Below, in pieces: positions 1 through 12,304 of a stretch of 64,000 nucleotides of DNA. The notes beneath the pieces are model-generated. The model did no database searches, was not told the DNA's origin, and was given only the letters and a program-made list of their open reading frames with translations. This DNA is from Gadus chalcogrammus (Eukaryota; Chordata; Actinopteri; Gadiformes; Gadidae): NCBI RefSeq assembly GCF_026213295.1, contig NC_079427.1, positions 31,747,200 to 31,811,199 of the forward strand, read 5' to 3'. The first letter of the stretch is position 1; the number at the start of each line of letters is the position of its first letter. Both the position numbers and the translations under genes were made by a program.

Positions 1-1
1 C

Positions 2-187
2 ATGTTCAACGTGAGAAAGAAACTCCGTGAAGCGAAGGTACGTCATGGTATCAGACACCCGGGGACACTCCTGATCACCTTCAAAGGAGAGACCAAGTCT
101 TTCTCTAGCACCAAAGATGCCGAGACCCACTACAGCAAGGTCATTAAACCTATCCTGCACAGTGACAGTGATGTTAACGGACGGTAA
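2..187 (+). pseudogene. LINE ORF1 protein, C-terminal fragment
   Basis: Only the last 61 residues are in the window. The text NVRKKLREAKVRHGIRHPG, then TLLITFKGETKSF, follows the pattern of the L1 ORF1p C-terminal domain (basic helix, then a strand with LLI...KG). In the family this RNA-binding chaperone coats the element's RNA. The ATG at 2 is internal. The reading frame runs in from the left edge and ends at TAA 185-187. Confidence 0.7.
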
Positions 188-298
188 TATCTCTCCACCC
201 CTGCGCACAAGAAGCTAAGGTAGCTTTTTGGTCTATTGAAAAAGACGTTGAATAAACTAACATTATAAGACTTGTGCATTCCCTTTGTTAGTAGGTAG

Positions 299-540
299 TA
301 TACCTCATAATCAAATATGATCGTTGTATTGGTTATAATGTCAAAGCCTCAGTTAGAGTTAAGAAGGGCTAATTTAAAGAAAGAAAAATAAAAGTGCTAT
401 CCTGTTTTGTTTGCATGTTGAATCATACTGCATACTCTCTGGCCTGAGGCTAATATATATTATGTTGAGGGATGGTGAAATCGCCCCCTCCTTTATTTAC
501 TCTTATTTTTCTCTTCAATGATTATAAGGCCTTTGCTTTT
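299..540 (+). repeat. L1 spacer segment, first copy of a duplication
   Basis: This stretch (starting at TACCTCATAATCAAATAT) recurs with substitutions and one ~80-bp insertion at 1577-1920. Both copies contain CTAATTTAAAGAAAGAAA and the TGTTGAGGGATGGTGAAA block. The LTR element 580-1576 sits exactly between the two copies. Confidence 0.8.
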
Positions 541-579
541 CTGGAAGAGCTAATTTAAAGAAAGAAAGAATTATAGCAA

Positions 580-1021
580 TGTTCTTCAAGGAAAGAGGGG
601 TCGAATCCAAAGGAATAGCTTTAAAGAGACTTTATTTGTATAAAGTATTTTCGGTATGGTAAACTGATGCTCTGAAGTTAAGAGAGATTGAAGATGTGCC
701 TTAGCACGTGCGAGAGTGTTCTCCTAGCTGGTCTAAGACTTTAACCCACGAATGTCCTAGCGCTGCCTGAAGAGTTCTACCTGTCTCCACGATGTGGAGG
801 CTTTCTTATGGACTCGGAGGACCGGAAGACTTGGAGAAAACCGGTGGGACGTAATCCTCGGTTTTCCTCGCTTGGTCTGTGGTGCTGCCCTCTGTGGATA
901 AAGTATCTATTGCAGCCTTCAGTAAGGCTCCCCTTGTGGCTATGTATGGTATTTACGGCTAATATGTTTGGTCTTCATTGGGTCTATGTGTGGGTAGCTT
1001 AGATTCTTAAAATACGTAACA
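580..1021 (-). repeat. LTR copy 1 of TRIM-like element
   Basis: 442 bp, begins TGTTCTTCAAGG and ends ACGTAACA on the plus strand. It is the 3' LTR in the deduced minus orientation. Confidence 0.85.
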
Positions 1022-1134
1022 GTCCCTCCTTGGTCATCTCAGATGACCATACAATAATATTTTAAACCATAAACACCATTTACCACACCGAAAACATAGT
1101 CAAATTAGGATCAACACCATCTCACCAATTGCAA

Positions 1135-1576
1135 TGTTCTTCAAGGAAAGAGGGGTCGAATCCAAAGGAATAGCTTTAAAGAGACTTTATTTGTATAAAG
1201 TATTTTCGGTATGGTAAACTGATGCTCTGAAGTTAAGTGAGATTGAAGATGTGCCTTAGCACGTGCGAGAGTGTTCTCCTAGCTGGTCTAAGACTTTAAC
1301 CCACGAATGTCCTAGCGCTGCCTGAAGAGTTCTACCTGTCTCCACGATGTGGAGGCTTTCTTATGGACTCGGAGGACCGGAAGACTTGGAGAAAACCGGT
1401 GGGACGTAATCCTCGGTTTTCCTCGCTTGGTCTGTGGTGCTGCCCTCTGTGGATAAAGTATCTATTGCAGCCTTCAGTAAGGCTCCCCTTGTGGCTATGT
1501 ATGGTATTTACGGCTAATATGTTTGGTCTTCATTGGGTCTATGTGTGGGTAGCTTAGATTCTTAAAATACGTAACA
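1135..1576 (-). repeat. LTR copy 2 of TRIM-like element
   Basis: 442 bp, same termini as copy 1 and only one difference seen. It is the 5' LTR in the deduced orientation. Confidence 0.85.
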
Positions 1577-1920
1577 ATACCTCATAATCAAATATTATTG
1601 TTGTATTGGTTATAATGTCAAAGCCTAATTTAAAGAAAGAAAAAGGAAAGTGTGCTGTCCAGACAGGGCGTTATTTACTTGATTGAATACACTATTGTAA
1701 GGTGTTTATTTAGTTATTCTCATTTACTAATTATTATTAAAAGTTACATCCAAGAGTGAACGAATGAGTTTTTGACTGTGCCTGCCGTGGGCCTATCCTG
1801 TTTTGTGTGCATGTTGTATCATATTTCTGGCCTGAGGCTAATATACATTATGTTGAGGGATGGTGAAAAGGCCCCCCTTTATTTACTCTTATTTTTCTCC
1901 TCGATGACTATAAGGCAGTA
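1577..1920 (+). repeat. L1 spacer segment, second copy
   Basis: Second copy of 299-540, about 85-90% alike by eye, followed by a T18-G10 homopolymer junction near 1922-1950. Confidence 0.75.
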
Positions 1921-2300
1921 TCTTTTTTTTTTTTTTTTTGGGGGGGGGGTGGGGCTCTAATGAAGGTGTAGATTAGAAAAATATTATGAAATTGGGGCCG
2001 GCCTGAACGAAGCCTCACAATCTTCACGCGCTGGCGATGAGGGCGAATATTCCTCTCCCTCGCAATGTCAGCCTTTATGTTATATGTTAATGTTTTGTTT
2101 TGAACAAGCTTGTGTTGTATTTTGTGCCGTCTTTTATTGTTGATTATATGTTCCCCTTGCCCTCCCTTGATGCAACGATGAAACCTGATTATTCTATGTT
2201 TAATCCCCCAGTGGGGTCGGTGCGTGTCCTGTGCCTACATCCCCCTCGGAGTCGCATATGTACCAGTTTTGAGTCTGATATGTTTGCTGCCCTATTTTAG

Positions 2301-3117
2301 ATGGATACACGATTGAACAAAATAGTTTTGATCAGTCTGAATGTAAATGGCATCAAGAATAAAATTAAAAGACACGATTTTGGTGTACTTAAAATCTCTA
2401 AATTGTGATATCGCTATGCTACAGGAGACTCATTTGAATGTGACTGAAGCTAAAAAGTTAAGACAGAACTGGGTGGGGCAGTTATTTTCCTCCCCTGGAG
2501 GAAAAGCTAGCAGAGGAGTCAGTATCTTAATTTCTAAGAACATGCCTTTTAAATCTTCTAGTGTACATGTTGATCAAGAGGGAAGATATATAATTGTGTC
2601 AGGTTGGCTACAGAATGAAAAGGTAACATTAGTAAATGCGTATGCACCAAATATTTTACAATCTAAATTCTTTGCCTCTCTGTGCCCAACGATAGCACGG
2701 TCTATCTTATTATAGTTGGTGATTTCAATTCTGTGTGTGACCCTATAGTGGATCGATCGAGTCAACCTCTCCCTTCAGATAAAAACATATCAACAGCCAT
2801 GAGGGAATTCCAATCTGAGCTTGGTATAACTGATATATGGCGCCTAGTCCACCCAGATGTTAGAGAGTACTCTTTCTATTCCGGGGCTCATAATTCCTAC
2901 TCCAGGATAGATTACATAATGATGTCGTCAAATCTGATCCAGAATGTTCTTGAGATCAAAATTAATAGTATTTTAGTTAGTGATCATGCTGCAGTGTCCG
3001 TCACATTTTTCCCCCCAACCAACCCGCTCAAATCCAAACAGTGGCGACTTAATACAATGCTACTCAAAAATGAAAATTGTACACTGCCCATTAAGGATAA
3101 AATTAAGGTTTTTTTTT
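2301..3117 (+). pseudogene. LINE ORF2 endonuclease domain, frameshifted
   Basis: An APE-type endonuclease that would nick target DNA for target-primed reverse transcription. Visible motifs in order: LISLNVNG (ATG at 2301), QETHL (2423 on), VNAYAPN, GDFNS, SRIDYIM and SDHA (about 2980). They occur in three different frames: a shift near 2390, and another near 2690 where the frame changes just before VGDFN. The protein therefore cannot be made as one piece. The order and spacing fit L1/Tx1-group ORF2. Confidence 0.85.
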
Positions 3118-3119
3118 AG

Positions 3120-4194
3120 ATAAATTTATACTCTATCAAGTATCGCCACTGTCTGGGAGGCTTTTAAAGCGACATGCAGGGGCTGGTTAATTAGTTTCTC
3201 TTCGGGAGAGAATAGAAAACGCAGAGAGATTAAATCAAAATTAAACTTCGAACTCAAGACTCTAGAAGAGCTGCATATGCGAGATCCATCCAACTTGGAT
3301 CTGAGGAACTTACTCCTTACTGCTAGGGCGAATTTGCAGAAACTTGCACATGAGGAGACAGTATTTGCTCTTTTCCGTTTGCGGAAAACATACTTTGAAT
3401 CCGGAGACAAAGCAGGGAAAATGCTAGCTAACAGACTTAAGCAAATAGAAAACAGACAGATCATTCCCGCTATAAGAGATGAGCATGGCATGCTACAGTG
3501 TGATGCAGCTACAATTAATGAATCTTTTAAGAATTATTATTCAAATTTATATAGCACAGAGAATAACTGTAATGAAGAAGCCATAGATTGTTTTTTTGGA
3601 GGATTTAACCTCCCCACGGTCAGTTCTGCGGATAGAGCTAATATGGAGGCACCTGTTACGCAGAGCGAAATTAAGATCGCAATCATGAAGATGTCTTCAG
3701 GAAATACTCCAGGGGATGACGGCCTGGGAATAGAGTTTTATAAGTGTTTTATAGATCAGCTTTCACCATATTTACTGTTGTTATTTAATGAAATATTAGA
3801 ATCTGAATGCATGCCCCCTTCTATGAGCCGGGCCATTATTTCATTGTTGCCTAAACCGGGCAAAGATCCTGCCTTGATGGGTAACCATCGCCCTTTAAGC
3901 CTTTTAAACTGTGATTATAAAATATTGGCCAAGATACTAGCACTCCGTCTGGAGAAGGTGGTACCATCTGTAGTGCATTTAGACCAAGTTGGCTTTATCC
4001 CAGGCCGCCAGTCTTCGAACAACATGAGGAGGGTATGTCAGATTATATTAAAAGCAAGTTCTAGTAATTTGCCAGTGATTGCAGCATCTTTAGATGCTGA
4101 GAAAGCCTTTGACCAAATAGAATGGGAATATTTACTGTATACGCTTAGAAATTTTGGTTTTGGACCCAAGCTTATTAGCTGGGTAAAGGCGTAG
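3120..4194 (+). pseudogene. LINE ORF2 linker and partial reverse transcriptase
   Basis: The frame 3277-4194 reads the linker and the first RT blocks: SGNTPGDDGLGIEFYK, ISLLPKPGKDP, NHRPLSLLNCDYKILAK, DQVGFIPGRQSSNN and SLDAEKAFDQIEWEYL (RT block A with the first catalytic Asp). The sequence ends at GPKLISWVKA followed by a stop, so the YADD block and the rest are absent. The 3' end is lost to a deletion or a later insertion, since the sequence from about 4195 is unrelated. Confidence 0.88.
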
Positions 4195-4351
4195 CGCCAT
4201 TGCTTCCACTGTTCTTTTGAATAGACGCAGTGCATTCTGGGGCGGTTGAGTACGTCTAGTAAGCTAGCGATGCTTACTCAAAATCTTTCCGGAAGTAGAA
4301 GACATTCGGATACCTCGCTAACCCTCTAAGCGTGCTTCGTGGTACAGGGCC
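4195..4351. repeat. Small PIF-type MITE remnant
   Basis: The segment ends in CTAACCCTCTAAGCGTGCTT then CGTGGTACAGGGCCC. Read backwards this resembles the GGCCTGTACTACGAAG...GGGTTAGCGAGG terminus at 16329, so it looks like the end of a related Harbinger-type MITE. Only one end was recognised. Confidence 0.45.
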
Positions 4352-5821
4352 CAGCTGGAGCTCACGCGCAGTGTTTACCAACTGACTTCACTGCACTACG
4401 CTGAGTAGGAGTAACTACTGCAAAAATGAATGCGATCAATAACAAGAAGAATGCTAATAAAGAAAACGATAGAAATGGAGCAATATAATGGAGACAACTT
4501 TGGTGGAAATGTGGCAGCAACGTCCCTGCATTTTCAACCCAAGAACGAGTCCACAATCTTTTCTTCTTTTTCGTCTCTGTGCAGGGGAACGCCAGCATAA
4601 TGCCTAGTGCTAGGTACTCGGGATCCATTGTTTGATTGCTTTGTTGCTAGGCTACGTTGTTGCTGCGTCTACTTTGTATAGTTCATGTCACGCGCAACGC
4701 AACTACTGTGAGGAATTGCCGCATTGAGCAGATATAAAAACTATTTGAACCTTTATGACAAAAATGTAAAAAGCATTTATGTTAGGTCTAAATCGTTCAA
4801 AATATCTTGCAAACGTGAATGATACAAAGTAGAGAGCATCGCACCCTCGAATCTTGTAGTGTGGCCGGTCTTACGACAAGGCCCGATTTTCCTGGCTCCG
4901 AGATCGTATAGTCTGACATGTTAAATCGTGGAGGAATGTCTGAGAATCGTGTAGTCTGAACCGGCCATTAGACGCAATATCTGATGGAATTGCCACGACA
5001 GTAACAAGGGTTCCCATTATATTAAATATTGTCTTATTATTCATATAGTTACAAAGTGTAGTTACAGGTATTTCCATAACATTAAAAATATTCCTTACTT
5101 TTGATATTTTTTAAGCGTTACTCTTGAGGTAATACATTTAAAGACTTTTTCTTCAACCCCCCCCCCCCCACACACACACACACAAAATGTAGTCCAGACG
5201 CAGTGTCACAACTGAATATACAAAAGGACGATGATCAATCGGTAATTAGCTAATTAAATCTCAATCTGTTAATTAAATGATTAAAAAGGGGCGAGGGGAG
5301 AAAAAGCAAAATATAAAACCTATGCCCTTTCATCAATGGTCTGACAGAGATAGTCAGAGAGATCATTTCACTCATACAGCCACTGACTCATGTGATATTA
5401 AATTTATTCACAATCGTTATGTGTAACAAATTGCTTAACTTTTTTCTAACTTCAAAGGCAGTGCTCATATTTCTTTCAATATGATGTCATTTTTTACAAT
5501 ACTGAAAACTAGAGGGAGGCTATGAATATTAATAAAAACACAATGTCTGAAATGTCTCATTCTATTTAATATATATATATATAAAATAAGAATTAAATAA
5601 AAATATACATTTTCAAATACAGCATGTTGAATTTGGGATAAAAAAATACATTGGATACAAAATACATCATAGTAAGACTTTTTCAAGCCGTGGAAAATCA
5701 GGTAAAAAGAATTGCCATTGCATAGTTCACAGTGGGTTAACATGGATAAACGCAACAGGTTTTCGCCAAAGATAATTAAGTAGCAAAAGAATTGCTTCAA
5801 TAACATAAAACTTCAGCCCTC
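4352..5821. other. No gene seen; low-complexity and MITE-like sequence
   Basis: Nothing coding recognised. The stretch holds a C10/(AC)n tract near 5157-5184, a partly palindromic piece 4862-4975 flanked by GGCCGGTC and ACCGGCC, and AT-rich sequence with a short TA run near 5568-5584. Confidence 0.5.
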
Positions 5822-7441
5822 GGCCCAGTTCCCGAAAGCATCGTTAGCCTAAGTGGATCGTGAAGTGCGTCGTACGAGCATCGTACAGTTTTCACACCGT
5901 TTCCCGAAAGCATATTTGGTAACGAACGTCGTGAAAACGCTCGTACCTAACGAGGACTCCAGGGGTACTCGTAGGATGCTAAGAGCATCGTTAGACTACT
6001 ATAGCCTCAGTGGCGTCACCAGCGGACATTCCGTGTATTGGATATGTTTTATTAAAACACATCCAATACCACGGAATGCCCAGCTGGCACAATTTCGCAA
6101 CCAAAAACAGTGGTTACCGCCGATATATTACTCATAGACTACTGTTAGATTTAAACAGCAAAGATAGAGACATGTTGTCAACAACAACATAATTTATTGC
6201 AGCAATTTTAAATTCCAAAAATACATGCACAGTCGAAATGTAACGATCAAACGCCACATCACATGGCATATAATAAAATCAAATGATTCCATCTCTCTTG
6301 TGTGGGAGGTCGCTTTCGAGCTGCACTTGCTGTCTCCCTCTGATTTTAATTCAACCATCGTGGTTAAAATGTCTTCATATTGATCAATGACAGAAGACTT
6401 AGGCTACTAGGAGACCAGCGGGTGTCGGATAATTTCTGCAGGCGTTTTTTGTTGCGATTGTTTGCATTAAACACTGCAGGCGCTTCGGTGAGGCTGAGAT
6501 GAAGTAAGTTGTAGTCTACACTCAGTCGTGAACTCATTATTGCATTCATAAAAAATGTTTAACATTCGGGAGTATGCAATAATACAAATTATTCTAAAGA
6601 GGTCTGGACTCCGTGCGCAGCCCTGCCTTCTCCAGTGAACCAAGAAAGCCTGCGTCGTGACGCTGGGGGGTTGACCCCCTCGGTTTTACACAGGAAACTT
6701 GAGATAAGAAGGTGAAATCGCCGGGCGTGCCAAGTTGCGACCGAACCGGCTTGGCAGCGTAAAAAGAACTATAGCCTACTTCCTGCCCAACAATATGGGC
6801 AGGATCTAGACCAAGCTCTCCTAATCGGGACAGCAATAGCTGTGTGTCAATGCCTAGCCTCTGCGTTTGAATGCAAATGAATGAATGGAACGTTGCATTT
6901 TAAATGTAACGAGAGAGTGCGCGCCAATCAATGAAACGTTATGCGGAATCAGATAAAGTCGACTCTCTTTGCTGCGCAAAGCATGTTTCAGAAATCAACA
7001 CCTAGTTGTCACACAAGCTATTTTTGATTTTTGTATTATGGAAGCGGGGAAAATGCCGTGAAAAAATGTACGCACAGTGCATTCAGGATTAGGACCAATA
7101 CATATGTCGGCCTAGGCCTAATCAATTGTGTTTTAATATCTTTAGCATTCAAATGATTGCAGTCTATTCTTTTCGTAGGCTATTCTGCTGTTGGCCTTGA
7201 TGGGGAGATATTTTAACGCTTTTTAACCCCATTTTCTGCGACATTCCTGCGTCTCCCTCAGTACGGAGCCCATTTCAGCACTGTGTAACAGTTACAAACC
7301 TACGAACGTTGTGAGTGCAGTGAACGCGCGTTCATGTTAGGAGTTTCGGGAAACGGTCCAAAGAAATTCACGATGGTTCGCAAGATCCATCGTGAGAATG
7401 ATCGTACGAGCGAAGATCCATCGTTATCGGGAAACTAGGCC
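5822..7441. mobile_element. PIF/Harbinger-type non-autonomous element
   Basis: The ends are inverted: GGCCCAGTTCCCGAAAGCAT on the left, and on the right CGGGAAACTAGGCC, which read backwards is GGCCTAGTTTCCCG. The CATCGT and CGTACGAGC motifs also repeat near both ends. The interior contains a short hairpin (6030-6080, ATTCCGTGTATTGG against its complement) but no recognisable transposase. The terminal sequence resembles common fish Harbinger elements from memory. The flanking 3-bp duplication was not resolved. Confidence 0.6.
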
Positions 7442-7590
7442 CTGGCCTTTTTTATAGTAAATCAAGCCTTGTGAACTATGATGCCAATATATAAAGGTTA
7501 TATGACAAAAATAAATAGAATGAGACACCGTATCTCGTCACAAGTGCTCTAGCATCAGACCTTGGTTAAATGGTCCAAGAAACTCTCAGA

Positions 7591-7596
7591 TTTATT
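7591..7596 (-). terminator. Candidate poly(A) signal of bcap29
   Basis: AATAAA on the minus strand, about 290 bp past the bcap29 stop codon. It is the first canonical hexamer found downstream. Confidence 0.6.
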
Positions 7597-7882
7597 TGGA
7601 TGTATCAGTGTGAACACTGCCTAACAGGCCAGGCTCGCCCTTATCCCAGCATTATACTAATTGTACTTCATAACAGCAAGAGCCATCGCATCACAGAATG
7701 CAATCGTTCCGCTCAATTGTTATCTTATGCCAGGGAAAACAATATCATGCACGGTAGCTCTGCGTCCAAGATGATAATGGTTGGATTTTTGATTCTCTTG
7801 ACCCAAGACGTCGTGTGTTGGATCATATGGTTCGTTGGTCATATTGTTGTAACGTTTGCATTGAAGCCAGTGTCCATCAAAA

Positions 7883-10800
7883 CTAGTTGTCCTTTTTGTC
7901 TTCACTGTCCTCAGTGTTCTGGTAAAGAATAAAGAGACACAAATGTTGTTTGTTAATCCGTAGGTGGCTGGTGGAAGTAATAGAATTCTGATGACCTTAC
8001 GAGGACGGAGTAGGGTGAATTTTCAGCGTTTTCCAGCAGATCAAGATTTAATGAATAGAGGCGATTACGCTCTCTACGTAAAAGCATTCAAACCTAATAT
8101 AATGGATCAAGTAGTGTTATGATAGGATTATTGGTTTTAAACAAGTTTGCTGTGACTTGTAATTTGTTATTTCGTCTAACGGATACTTTGGTTAGGAAAG
8201 GTCAGAAGCTTAATATCAGTGGGTGGGTGGATGGCAGAGGCCCTGTGTCGGGTGTCAGTCACCTGTAGCAGTTGGTGCTTATTCAGAAGGCTATCATACT
8301 CTCTGGCCAATCCGTCTGACTGTCTCTTCACCGCCTCGGCATCTGACTGGGACTCCTTCAGCGCTGAGAAGGAAACGTGGTTGAAATCTCAGCCACACAT
8401 TTACAGCCACTTACCAACTTTCAGCATCTGCGTCGCTATCCAGACTCATAGCGTAATGACAAAGAGCTGAAAAACACATGCCAGGGACTAGATGTGTGCA
8501 TGTGTGTACTGACCTTCGCCTGAGGTCTTTAATTCTTCTTTAAGCATCTCCACCTCTTTCTTCAACTGCTCCCTGCCCTCTGTGGTAGACTTATCCCCCT
8601 TCCCTTCAGTCAGGGTCTGAATCACATATAGTCATCAGCATAAATGGTCGGTTGAATTATTCAGATCAGGATTACGATCTGGGCGATCTCTAGATATTCA
8701 AGCATTCTCTTCAAAAATTACAATAAAAACATTATTTTCCCTTAATATCAATGAGGAATTGTCTTTATGATTGTTTAACCAATTAAATATCGCCCAAAAC
8801 AATTGTGCTTACGTTTTTTTCAAAGATCAACCAGCTCTAGTCATCCAACCAACATGCATCAAGAACGGGTCTGACTGGGAAAATCTTTAGCTATTAGACG
8901 TTCACCAGGATAAATGTATACCGCCTTACTTGTTTTAGAAGCTCATTGTTCTCCATGTTCTTTATGACTGCCTGGTTATTGCTGTCGGCCTGTATCTGGA
9001 GGGCGGCGGAGGTGAGGTGCAATGTGGCCAGCTGGTTTATTAGGGTGACCATTCGCCTCACCACCCTGCAAAATATCACATGTCCATTGTCATATTTGGC
9101 TTTAATATTTCCGGTGTGTCGCATTGTTATTGGATATCATTCGCTGGATATGATTTGCTGTTTTGGTTCAAGTTTAAGTATTTTATTGTCCTGCACACAG
9201 AGAAATGCAGGATTAAACTGAGCACTGAAAAGCTTGAGACAATGCACTGGGAAATACTAAACAAACTACCATAAAGCCTAAACACCTGAAAGCCAGGTGA
9301 TATTAAACATAAACTATGTAAATCGATACACCATGGTAACCTTTTACACAGGAATATTACATACAAATAAAACAAATACACAGAATAGCAAAAAATGGAT
9401 ACACCAGTCCAGCAGCAGTGTTTCCAGTGTTTTGTGTTTTGACTAATGACTTAGTCAAAGTGTTCAAGGAGCAGGGGGTCTTCGGTGAGGGTTCCAGTTC
9501 GCAATAATATATACAACCACCTGATGCCGTCGTTTCAATTCCATTCAAAAAGCTTTATGGCACGACTATTGTTTTGTACAGTATTACCGATGCATTATTA
9601 GGGGTCCGAGCAGCGAAGCTGCATGGTCCCCTATTGTTTCTGTAACGTGTTTTTTTTCCCTCAAATTCTGTAAAAGTCCTACTGCAGCCTATACCGTAAA
9701 TCTAAAACTCTTGAAATGTTCAGGTATGGTTACCAATAACCCCCACTACCCATGAACCCACATTTGTGGTCCTGCACCCAAAGGTATTGTGGTATTGTAA
9801 AAAAGAATGAATTAGGCTTATTTCTCCTCACCAGATTGACCTGGACTCAAAATTCTTTCATAATGTTAATCTCTAAAATCAGATGCATCTTTTTCACCCT
9901 GGTCTTCTGATCTAAAAATGTTTACTTTTCCCACAATTTCATAGAAAAGTCAAACTTCCACAGTCTCAACCCATTTTGCCTATATGAGCATTTTCTTATT
10001 GTATAACTAGCATACGGCTATTATTAGGTGGATACCATTAACAGTGCAAATTTTCAGATCTGTGCTCTTTTAAGAAAGCCCTTAAATCTCTTGTGAAATG
10101 TGTGCTTGGAGTTTTCTTGATGTTGTGTGCTTATCAATAGACATTTTCACCAAGTGAATGAGGCTTTATGCAGTTCAGGAATGTCAGTGCCTCAACAGGA
10201 TAATGCCTTGTACTGGTGATCCTTAGCTTGAGAGTTCGAATCCTGTTTAGAGCATTATGAACAAGCTGAACATGACATTCTGTCATTGCCAGTCATTTAA
10301 GAAACACAACATTGAACAGTGTTCCTGATGAGAAATTCATCAGGCAATCAACATTCCGACTCATTCGTTTCCACAAATCTGACTGCCAAGACACAGTATG
10401 GCATTAGGGGAACTTCTTCGTTAACCGTTTTTCCTTCATAATTAAGTCTGTCATATTTATATTTCTTCCGTTAGTGTTCTTGACTATCAAGGTTTAATTT
10501 CCCAAAAATCTCAAAGATTTTTCAGGAATATGCTTTTAAGAAAGCCCTTAATTCACTTGAGAAATGTGTGCTTGGGAGGTTTCTGGATGTTTTATGCTCA
10601 TCAATAGACATTTTGACCATGTGAATGAGGCTGCAGTTCAGGTTTATCAGTGGCTCAATGGGATAATGCCTTGTACAGGTGATCCTTAGGTTGAGAGTTC
10701 GAATCCTGATAAAAGTATTATGAACAAGCTGAACATGACATTCGGCCATTGCTTTGCAGCTCACCTGAAAGCCGAGGCACAGTATTGCATTAAGTGGAAC

Positions 10801-11020
10801 ATCTTCATCAACATCTTTCCTTCATAATTAATTGTCATATATATATATCTTCCATTAGTGTGTTCTTGACTTTTAATTTTGTTCGGACCCCGTTAATCAC
10901 CTCTTGCGGTTATATTTAATCTTTAATTTTTGTACTTGATAGAAGTATGTTTTCTTTCCCTAAGAGTGTTTTGCACTTTGTTATTGCATAATAATTAAAA
11001 AATATTTATTAAAAAACATA

Positions 11021-11088
<68 letters not shown>

Positions 11089-12248
11089 TTTCTTTTTTAA
11101 TCTAACCCTAACCCTTTTTTTTACATTGGTAGTAAAGGCGGGGCCCTACTGTTGTTAAGGCCTTAACCATACAGTACTGGGGGAAACACTGAGCAGTGTA
11201 CGGTGAATAATAAGCAGAATTTAAAAAAGTATCCAACATATTAAAGTCCAGTTGTAAATACCGTCCTTAAGAAGAGGAAAGAGGAACTGAAGATGTCTTT
11301 CAGTGATGATGGGTAAAGCTAAACATGGAAGCGTTAGGATGGGTGGGTTTGTTTCAGTGGTCTAGACTCACAGCCAGAGGAAGAGCGAGAAGCCAGAGAT
11401 GTAAAGGTTCCGCTGGGCTCCAAAGAGCTTCATGTACACGTGGTCATACCGGACCGCGCCAACCTTTGGATCTCTGCCAGGCTCCATGTTGGAGTACTTC
11501 CTAACTTCTCGCACGGCGTCTGAAGGGACAAATAATGGAAATATACAACTTTAACATGACGTAATGCAACATTTGTTTGTACAGGAACGTTTTCTCAAAG
11601 CAATACCAGTAGTAAAACAAATTACAACAAAACGGCAACAATCAAAGGACAAGATTCGTCAAGACCATCCGCTACATTTCCATTGAACGTCAGTGGTTAG
11701 GTCATGGCAACCAACAATTGGATATAAACCAACAAGGTTAACTGTTCCTTGATGTCAACCAATCTGATGCACCGGTATAAGTACCGTGCAAAAAAGGCAG
11801 AGTTACCATGCTCTCCAAAGAGGTGAAATTAATCATGGTGTTGATGACAGATATAGTGAACAATGCTAAGGGGACATGGCATCTCTGATTAACACACATC
11901 ACTCTTTGCCGAGCACGATGGACTGAAGTTGTAGCAGCGGTGGCTAAAAATCCCATGGCTGACATATGGATACATTTTAAGAATGGATTATATAATCCAA
12001 TAAACAGTGACAAAGCACTGCCACTCACTCATTCAGAGAACTGGGGACCTATGAAAAATCTGATTGGTTTCTTACCAAGGAAGAGAACAATAAGAAAGAT
12101 GATCATGGCCAGAAACCCCTTGTTCCAGAACCTCGCCACACTGTTCCAAATGTTCAGCTTGAATATGCTCTGCCATCTGTAACATATGATAACCACACAA
12201 TAAGATTCATAACCAAGTGATAAATCATACACAATTGATCAAACTAAG

Positions 12249-12304
<56 letters not shown>

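Larger units (their letters stand above)
580..1576 (-). mobile_element. TRIM-like short LTR retrotransposon
   Basis: Two 442-bp direct repeats (580-1021 and 1135-1576), each TGTT...AACA, enclose only 113 bp. The repeats differ at one visible site (A/T in AAGTTAAGNGAG), so the insertion is young. On the minus strand a purine tract AAGGAGGGA lies immediately before the 3' LTR (polypurine-tract-like), and TTGGTGAGATGG lies just inside the 5' LTR where a primer-binding site belongs, which sets the orientation. There is no coding capacity: the 64-aa ORF in each LTR is identical only because the LTRs are. No clear target-site duplication was found; the 5' flank ends AGCAA, the 3' flank begins ATACC. 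Confidence 0.8.
1..4194 (+). mobile_element. L1-type LINE, both ends missing, interrupted
   Basis: An L1/Tx1-group non-LTR retrotransposon on the plus strand. The end of ORF1 lies at the window edge, then about 2.1 kb of spacer (enlarged by an LTR insertion and a duplication), then ORF2 with endonuclease and the start of reverse transcriptase. The element stops abruptly within the RT domain near 4194, before the catalytic YADD-type motif, so it is dead. The family call rests on the endonuclease motifs and on the ORF1 C-terminal sequence. Confidence 0.85.
9601..10891. mobile_element. Repeat with GGGGTCCGA ends inside a bcap29 intron
   Basis: Ends are GGGGTCCGAGCAGCGAAGC on the left and TTCGGACCCC on the right (9-bp inverted match). 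The left end also folds on itself (GGGGTCC...GGTCCCC, 9601-9632). The interior holds two diverged direct copies (about 10053-10300 and 10526-10760) of a unit containing a tRNA-like promoter. This family is common in fish from memory; superfamily not assigned. It lies in the intron between bcap29 coding exons 3 and 4. Confidence 0.55.

Noticed and set aside
580..1576. Duplicated 64-aa gene
   Set aside because: The ORF lies within the LTR; identity is due to LTR identity, and it has no recognisable domain.
9357..9548. 63-aa minus-strand ORF in a bcap29 intron as an extra exon
   Set aside because: The exon phases of bcap29 already join without it and it has no family resemblance.
10649..10710. 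tRNA gene
   Set aside because: A and B boxes are present but no cloverleaf with paired acceptor stem; it occurs twice inside a repeat, so it is a SINE-like head.
11100..11116. Interstitial telomere repeat
   Set aside because: Only two TAACCC units; likewise only two GGGTTA units near 54174.
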